Below the pieces are notes generated by a model. That model saw only the letters and a program-made list of their open reading frames with translations, did not search any database and was not told the origin of the DNA. The position numbers and the translations under genes are program-made. Source: Tachypleus tridentatus (taxonomy: Eukaryota > Arthropoda > Merostomata > Xiphosura > Limulidae). From it: a stretch of DNA of 64,000 bases. This document shows positions 58,901-64,000 of the stretch, in pieces (position 1 is the stretch's first letter; every line of letters begins with the position of its first letter). The stretch is taken from assembly GCF_004210375.1 (NCBI RefSeq), contig NC_134830.1, positions 7,874,001-7,938,000 of the forward strand. Direction: 5' to 3'.

Positions 58901-61842
58901 TGTGGCTTAGAATCAAAAGTGTGTGAGAAACAGTATTTCAAATCTATCTTTTGTATCCTACAAATCAGATCCAAACAAGCTTTTCATTCAATATTAGAAC
59001 TCATCAGTTTGGTTAGATGGTGAGACACAAAAGTTTCTATGAAACACTATTTATACATGTGGTATAAAACATTAAATATTTCAATATAAATGGTGTAAAT
59101 ACTGAAATATTGTACAAGTTAAAAGTTATTATAAAACAAGTTAACTGTAGATGTATTTCATTGTTTATATTCCTCTTAACTTGTCTATTGTGGTTCAAAA
59201 TTACAGGTATATAAAATTAAAACAAAATGGTTTTCTTACATACCTGTAATTTTTCAATCACAACAGACAAATTAAGAAATATATAGAAAAGTAAACACAT
59301 CTGTAGTTGATTTGTTTTATAATAATGAAAACTTTAAATATTAAATTTCAGACAGACAGGTTTTAAAAAACAATTTTGTATTTTTTGTTTGCTGTTTGTA
59401 TATTACTGGCTTATAGTACTATGAGACAAATGTTACTTTCCATTAATATATACATATAATTTATAATAAGGTCTTCACATAAGACTGCTTTTTGATAAAT
59501 AAACTATCAGATTAATATTAGTTTCTAACTGACAAATAGTAACTTAAACTCTTGTTTTAATTAAACTAATGTGTTGTCACAATTTCAAGTAATCTATGAT
59601 AAAAAGTGTTAGAAACAAGTTAAAGTACTTAGAACTACACATGTTCACACAGTCATTATATGTCTAAAAACTGACCTAGTTTTATACTGCAGTCCTTTCC
59701 AAGTAAAATGTTACTACTTTTAATATCTCTGTGAATTATGTTATTAATATGTAGAAACTCTATTCCTTTGAGAACCTAAATGAAATATGAATTTGTTTTA
59801 AATATATTAAGATATCAGTATAATTTTAGTGTGTTTGTTGTATTCAATATTTTATATATAATGATATTTGGATACAACAATACAAACATGAAGTACAACA
59901 AAACAAATATTAAAGTTTGTTTATATTAATAACTACCAGAAGTACCTGGCTTTGATCAGGTTAATTTATTACTTGTTTTATTATCTGCTGTCAAGAGTAA
60001 AGTGTGGGATTTACAGGTTGAGATAAACAACTATGGTAACTTTAAACCTAAATCATTTCTGAATTAAGGTATTTTATATATTTCATTTATACTTTCAGTA
60101 CATGGACTAACAACAGTATTACACTATACTTTTGTTACTAAGCAACATGACATAAAATGAGTGGTTGTAAAGCATTATTATCAAAACACATTGTTTATCC
60201 TATATATGTTTTTCTATAAATGAAAGTACTCAACTATGTTCAGATTATTAGGTTGATATATTATATTGTGACAGAGGCAGACTGGCCAATGTGCCATTGT
60301 ACTTTGGCCTCCTCAAATAAAGTGCAAAGGTCATATATAACTCTGTGCTGGTAGGATGGTATAGGTCCTAACCAGTAATGAAACAGCACGGCCCCTAAAC
60401 AGGGCCTAGTCCACCTCTGCTACATGTCTTTGTCATTGTGAGTGTTTTGAATCTATTTTAGCATAAAGGTATAGCCTATATATGTTTCTTGTTAAGCAAC
60501 ATGACATAACAGTCATTGTCCTTTCTCAGGAAATGAATGTTTATGAATGTATCCTATGTTTTGACAAGGAACTACAATAATTATTGAAAACATTTAAATA
60601 AATTACAATCATCAGATCTCTGCTATAATAAAAACCTATACTGACAATAATCAATATGACTTACTTCTTTACAAACCACTGATATTTTATTTTCACAGAG
60701 ACAAGTTTTGTTGACAATGTCAGTCAAACAGCCACCTTCCATATATTCCATTATTACCTACACATACATTTTATTATTTACTAAAATTATACATAATAAT
60801 GAGACAGTAATCATATATCAAATAAAAATAGAAAAGTTTTACAAACAATTGTTCATGAGGTGGGAACTAAAGTAACAACAGTTCATAAACATTCTTTAAT
60901 ATTTAGATTTTTATTATCTAGAAAGATGTGTGGTTCATAGAAAATATTACAAATTCAATTTCAAGAGTATTAATAAATAATAAAGAGTGATTACTTTTCA
61001 ACTTCTTTCGTAGTTTTATCTATTTACAATTTTTATTTTTTACCACAAAATATTTGTTATATTTTTTTAAATGTACATTGTTTTATATATTAGTTACTAA
61101 TGATGTTATCTTATATCCAACATTTATAAACAAAACAATTCAGATTGTATTTTGTGTAAGAAACTTCTAAGTTAATATTTATTGTATTTCACACAAAGTT
61201 TACAGTTTTGCAAATAATGCTACATTTAATAGAATAATTTCTACAACCACATATAAATTATGTGAACCAAACATACATAGAAGATGGATAAATCAACGTA
61301 ATAAATTAGAGTGCTACTGATATATATTGTGTTCATGAGAGATAGTATACTACTAGGAACACTGTAAGTTATTTCAAAATCATATATATGGAATCAGTTA
61401 AAAATTATTGTGTCTGAAACAAATATGGCTCCAATCTACAGTCTCTTATAAGAGATCTTTCAAGTATTATTTATAATCAGAATTTTAAAAAAAATTCACA
61501 CCTAGAAGAGTAATATGTAAAAAATATTCTTAAATGTGAAGAATTGCTTGAAATAAACATATTTAACTAAATAAAGACAGAACCTTAACCTACTCTCTAT
61601 AAGAGGTAATATTTAAAATAAAAGAGAACTAATATGTAACACTAACAACACTTACCCAGAGCTCATCACCAACAAGATAACTATCCACGTACTTCACTAT
61701 ATTAGGATGTTTCTTTTCTTGAAGTACTGATAATTCGCTAATTAGAAGTTCTTTTTTTACTTGTTGGTTTAAATTTATCTGTTTAACAGCAACTTTCACA
61801 CCAGTCGCTTTATCAATGGCTGTATAAATTGTTCCTGAAGCA
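52831..61842 (-). CDS. p21-activated-kinase-like Ser/Thr kinase, six exons, 5'-incomplete
   Basis: Six minus-strand exons (61,842-61,656; 60,757-60,665; 59,775-59,676; 56,480-56,284; 55,456-55,319; 52,902-52,831) join in frame through GT-AG introns into 261 residues ending in TAA. Order: glycine-loop remainder [11 protein letters not shown] lysine in VAVKQINL, helix-C glutamate in LLISE, hinge [17 protein letters not shown], catalytic loop HRDIKSSN, Mg loop LADFG, activation segment [16 protein letters not shown], then [18 protein letters not shown] and a short tail. YLVGDELW, YGPxVDIWSLG and TNGKPEIEN are hallmarks of p21-activated kinases, closest by eye to group I. These act downstream of Rac/Cdc42 on cytoskeleton and growth signalling. 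The regulatory N-terminus (CRIB domain, proline motifs) lies outside. Oddities: GTRQW replaces GTPYW, the usual activation-loop threonine position is serine, and KSDN is KSSN. Two AATAAA signals lie at 52,652-52,657 and 52,670-52,675 on the minus strand. Confidence 0.92.
52990..53640 (+). pseudogene. Tc1-type transposase relic
   Basis: Reads [20 protein letters not shown], then [13 protein letters not shown], and after several stops and frameshifts QEDNDLKT. A segment resembling [13 protein letters not shown] follows, and the distal end carries a decayed LPKRL-type segment. These match Tc1 motifs (SDESKFEIF, KHGGGSVMVWGCF, FQQDNDPKHT, SPDLNPIEMVWDEL). The first catalytic aspartate (SDE) is replaced (FYE), and the frame is broken many times. 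It lies in the last kinase intron, opposite orientation. Confidence 0.88.
53641..55318. other. Remainder of kinase intron e-f
   Basis: AT-rich. Near 54,560-54,640 (minus strand) TTGAAGAGGAAGTTATACCA then AAACGTTACCAATAAA resembles a diverged relative of the dispersed GAAACGTT repeats. The minus-strand open frame 54,375-54,632 arises there. The plus-strand frame at 55,167-55,460 overlaps exon e in antisense and is not a gene. Confidence 0.5.
55319..55456 (-). CDS. PAK-like kinase exon e (C-lobe)
   Basis: 46 codons after [54 protein letters not shown], then GTATGG. The invariant C-lobe arginine is in [10 protein letters not shown]. It was hidden because open frames on the other strand overlap it. 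Confidence 0.93.
56284..56480 (-). CDS. PAK-like kinase exon d (activation segment, APE)
   Basis: Acceptor TCCATCACAG; the first two bases complete an alanine codon, giving LADFG. Reads [65 protein letters not shown]. Donor ATG|GTAAGTG. The substrate-binding P+1 motif GTPYWMAPE is altered to GTRQWMAPE, and serine stands in place of the family's activating threonine. Confidence 0.95.
56990..56999 (-). promoter_or_regulatory. YY1-like motif (AAGATGGCGG)
   Basis: CCGCCATCTT on the plus strand, that is AAGATGGCGG on the minus strand, matches the YY1 core found at many TATA-less promoters. It is 96 bp before the ATG of the small basic open frame. Confidence 0.4.
57095..57391 (+). CDS. Small very basic nuclear-type protein, 98 aa, nested antisense in a kinase intron
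   Basis: Single uninterrupted frame [20 protein letters not shown] ... to TAA-type stop TTGATTAA. The composition is protein-like: rich in Lys, Arg, Ala and Glu in a heptad-compatible pattern (residues about 25-90). It ends in [10 protein letters not shown], where KKRKV is the SV40-type nuclear localisation core, with a bipartite-like KKARKR 13-16 residues earlier. Purine at -3 (GAAATG). No homologue recognised. It lies wholly inside the intron between kinase exons c and d, on the opposite strand. A G+C-richer stretch with CCGCCATCTT precedes it and a duplicated 3' flank follows. It could be a nested host gene, a retrocopy fragment, or the accessory protein of a DNA transposon whose edges may be near 56.8 and 58.55 kb. 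Confidence 0.55.
   Translation: MFKRKDVHFDPVDKRMRKNIRSPASKYTSKLRENQKKRAERLEAYGSVKSGPATLAKEKVQKAAEAQRDARSEKERKKARKRALETLVSKKRKVAKID
57405..58065. repeat. Tandem duplication ~283-301-bp unit, 2.2 copies
   Basis: ATGCAGCAGAGCAG recurs at about 57,426, 57,709 and 58,011. Each copy is followed by AGTTG..TCAGTGACTG and (copies 1-2) TTTTGCTGTTTCAG-like TGCTGTTT(C/T)AGTTTGTATTG, GACATT(A/G)AGGTACCAGTA and GACAAGATTG(T/C)ATAGATGAACAA. It begins directly after the stop of the small basic open frame. The duplicated part does not include the frame itself. Confidence 0.85.
58440..58560 (-). repeat. Probable transposon end (GGGGTCCGGAGGCATG type)
   Basis: Minus strand reads ACTAGGGGTCCGGAGGCATG, AAAATGGATGCTATTTGGTG. 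From memory, a block of GGGGTCCGGGGGCATG followed by GAAAATGGATGC is a common dispersed repeat in invertebrate genomes; I cannot name the family. Its G+C content stands out against the intron. It may be the right edge of the element carrying the small basic open frame. Confidence 0.4.
59113..59342. repeat. Fold-back element with ~100-bp inverted arms
   Basis: AAAGTTATTATAAAACAAGT ... TAGATGTATTTCATTG ... CTTAACTTGTCTATTGTGGT ... AAAATTACAGGTAT (59,113-59,210) reappears inverted at about 59,240-59,340 (TACCTGTAATTTTTCAATCA ... AACAGACAAATTAAG ... ACATCTGTAGTTGATTTGTT ... TTATAATAATGAAAACTTT) with scattered mismatches. The loop is about 30 bp. MITE-like; lies in kinase intron c-d. Confidence 0.85.
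59676..59775 (-). CDS. PAK-like kinase exon c (catalytic loop)
   Basis: Preceded by CATTTAG; reads [33 protein letters not shown] plus one base. It contains the proton-acceptor aspartate (HRD) and the metal-binding asparagine (SSN). Most family members have KSDNILL; here it is KSSNILL. Donor GTCAGT is weaker than in the other exons. Confidence 0.93.
60285..60422. repeat. Short element with terminal inverted repeats (MITE-like)
   Basis: CAGAGGCAGACTGGCC at the left pairs with GGCCTAGTCCACCTCTG at the right (imperfect, about 17 bp). The interior (TTTGGCCTCCTCAAATAAAG ... AAACAGCACGGCCCCTAAAC) is G+C-richer than the surrounding intron b-c. Confidence 0.65.
60665..60757 (-). CDS. PAK-like kinase exon b (hinge, helix D)
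   Basis: 31 codons between GTATGTGTAG and [27 protein letters not shown], then [24 protein letters not shown] aligns with the family's MEYLAGGSLTDVV. Phase 0 at both ends. Confidence 0.93.
61656..61842 (-). CDS. PAK-like kinase exon a (N-lobe)
   Basis: Acceptor CGTTTCAG precedes T|GCT TCA GGA; the first base completes a split codon, so an upstream exon exists. It encodes 62 residues, [20 protein letters not shown] through [10 protein letters not shown], with the ATP-binding lysine at residue 20 and the helix-C glutamate at about residue 36. It ends GAGCTCTGG|GTAAGTG. The glycine-rich loop is cut by the exon boundary. Confidence 0.93.
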
Positions 61843-62285
61843 CTGAAACGGTAGAACAAAATATCATTAGATCTGTAATGTGCAAGAACATGAACATATT
61901 ACACCATGCTACTAATAAAATTATTCTACCTTTTAAAATAATAATAGAATATCAGATGTTTCTAATCTTATATTTTTATAAGGTTAAAAACTGTATGCTT
62001 AGTTTATCATACTGTAATTACAAAATTATCGACAATTTAATGTTTGTTATTATATGAACGCGATTCTAATATACTGATAAAATATAAATGATTTAATGCA
62101 TAACAATATTAATTGCACTACAGATTATTTGGATAATTAAACCTTGTATGTGATCATGTGTACGTTAAACGTTGTAATAGCAATAATGTCGTTCTATACT
62201 GTTATTTTGTTTTTAATAATTTGTCTAACTTCTTCTTGAAATGATAATGTACAATTATTTAGTTTCAATTTTTCAACACTTTCTA
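61843..62285. other. Kinase upstream intron
   Basis: AT-rich intronic sequence upstream of kinase exon a. The preceding coding exon was not found within the window. Confidence 0.5.
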
Positions 62286-62520
62286 GGCCCGGCATGGCCA
62301 AGCGTGTTAAGGCATGCGACTCGTAATCTGAGGGTCGCGGGTTTGCATCCCTGTCGCGCCAAACATGCTCGCCCTCCCAGCCGTGGGGGCGATAATGTTG
62401 GTAAAAGAGTAGCCCAAAAGTTGGCGGTGGGTGGTAATGACTAGCTGTCTTCCCTCTAGTCTTACACTACTAAATTAGGGACGGCTAGCAGAGATAGCCC
62501 TCGAGTAGCCATGCCGGGCC
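62286..62520 (+). repeat. SINE family 1 with fold-back 3' end
   Basis: Head GGCCCGGCATGGCCAAGCGT, GCATGCGACTCGTAATCTGA, B-box remnant GGGTTTGCATCCC and a shortened body. The 3' end departs from the family after CCTCGAGTAGC and finishes with GCCATGCCGGGCC (62,508-62,520), the exact reverse complement of the element's first 13 bases (62,286-62,298). The normal GCGCGAAATTC tail is missing. Confidence 0.9.
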
Positions 62521-64000
62521 AATTCTGATAGGTACATTCCTCCTTTCACACAAATAACTATTTTCATTCAGTGCTGCCCTCTATATGTCTCTCAAGTATA
62601 ATATTATGCGAACCTTTTCAGACAGACATTTGTAACAAGTGTGTCAAGATTTATGTTCATTGGTTCCACTCTAAATCCAAAATCCGACCACCGACAACAC
62701 ATATCTATCTACGTGTGGGTATAATGAGGGATCCCAATTCAAGGAATGAACCACAATTTGACGTCTTACTCCTCTTGTTTTTGTATGATTTAATGTGGAG
62801 GATTTCATGTCGTCTACACCAGCACAACACGACAACCCCACTCTACACTGAATGGATTTTATTGTATCATTAAGGATGTTGCCCTTACAGTACTTACACA
62901 AGCAATATAGAACTGGAGAGTATTAACGGTCCACAGACTCCACTAAAACAGAAAGAGTATTAAACCTCATAGAGAGTCTGGAGACACGAAAACACTTGAA
63001 ACAGTGCAATGGGTGACCACAAAACCCTATTTTAAAAACAGACCATACCGATTTATTTAATACAAAGGATAGCAAGAATGGGTAGATATCTCTTTCTTCT
63101 TTATACATGTAGTCCATAAGTGGTATAGTCCAGTACGAGTATATTTATAAAGAAATTCCACCTTCAGGAAAACCTTCAAATGATCTTGTTAAATACCCCT
63201 TCAATACAGTATGCAATGCGTAGCCATACAAGTCAAGACGTTTAACAAGAGCAAGTTCTGAAAGTTAAGGTATACATGGTCAGACACAAAGTGCGATCCA
63301 AACAATGGGTAATTACAATAAAATGGGAAGTAAGACCCCTTAAAAACATTTGAAGAAGAATGAAATATAACTTACCAAAGTCACACAGAAACTTGAAGAG
63401 TGGATATATGTGGAAAAGGATAACCCAAAGAAGGACAAATGGTGATACTATGGAAATGATGAAATATGAATGTATTAGGAGTGGCCCTAATGGCCAGTTG
63501 AAGAAATTCTTTCAGTGAATGATAAAGATGCGATGTCAGAAAGAAGGTAAGGTGTCAAGTTTAATGAGATTACATCCAAAACAAAATATGGGAGGACAAA
63601 AAGATAGGAATAAGCCAATCAAATCAAAACCCAGTTTGTGAGGGTGGAAGGAGAAATATCATGAGTAGAAGATAGTTCCCGAGTGATAAAGGGGCGAAAA
63701 CGAAAAACACATTTGGAAGCCATGTGGACAATATAACATTGAAAATCACATACAATACATGAGTATTTCCAGAACAGACATGGGATAAAGGCGAGAAATG
63801 GAAAGAAGGCACATGGGTTAAAAGTAGAAGTTGCACTCTCCAGCCACTGAGGTTTAGGGAAGGAGAGAGTGTTTCAGATGAAGGAGAAGATGTGTAGGAT
63901 GATAAAGAGTACATGAAACATCACTGGTAAATAAATCAAACCACCAGCATCCATAAGATAAGAGGAGAAGGAAATAACTCTCATGGGAAAGGTAATACAA
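62521..64000. other. Anonymous stretch, purine-rich on the plus strand from ~63.2 kb
   Basis: No recognisable gene. Frames at 62,571-62,901 overlap on both strands, and the minus frame at 63,624-63,914 has low-complexity Ser/Leu composition. The plus strand is visibly rich in A and G (GAAGGAGAAGATGTG-type runs), unlike the AT-rich introns before it. It may be a decayed mobile element or the remaining intron upstream of the kinase. Confidence 0.35.

Noticed and set aside
62241..62444. 67-codon plus-strand open frame
   Set aside because: Lies in a SINE; the peptide is the translation of the tRNA-like head and body.

Overview
This window is AT-rich, intron-containing animal DNA. It holds tRNA-derived SINEs, Penelope-like (GIY-YIG) retroelement remains, a Tc1-type transposase relic, at least fifteen tandem-repeat arrays, and a protein kinase gene split into six exons with canonical GT-AG junctions. 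From memory, the main SINE (a tRNA-Thr(CGT)-like head ending in a GCGCGAAATTCAAAAC tail) and the repeat load suggest a chelicerate, possibly a horseshoe crab. That is inference; no search was run.

Layout. Positions 1-48,000 are repeat-dominated. They contain a broken GIY-YIG reading frame at the left edge, a second transposon-like reading frame behind it, and arrays with units from 31 to 98 bp. The largest array is a 35-bp satellite of about 5.1 kb (16.34-21.48 kb) with higher-order structure. Two clear SINE families and one probable third are scattered between arrays on both strands. I found no convincing host coding exon here, only one possible 5' exon near 26.6 kb (minus strand).

From about 48.4 kb the character changes: long tandem arrays stop and coding exons appear. 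A CCAAT/CRE-like segment with an ATG and a good splice donor lies at 48.4 kb. Two decayed exons of glyceraldehyde-3-phosphate dehydrogenase lie at 49.96-50.09 and 51.06-51.16 kb. From 61.84 down to 52.83 kb on the minus strand runs a p21-activated-kinase-like gene. Its six exons, assembled here from the sequence, encode 261 residues from just inside the glycine loop to a stop codon; the N-terminal part lies beyond the window. All catalytic residues that can be checked are present, but the subdomain VIII motif reads GTRQW instead of GTPYW.

The kinase introns carry a broken Tc1 transposase, two fold-back elements, and on the opposite strand a 98-codon open reading frame (57,095-57,391) for a very basic protein with an SV40-like nuclear localisation motif. 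A YY1-like box lies about 100 bp upstream of it and a roughly 290-bp tandem duplication follows. I do not recognise this protein; it may belong to an undescribed mobile element or be a nested gene. The last 1.4 kb (62.6-64.0 kb) holds nothing I can identify.
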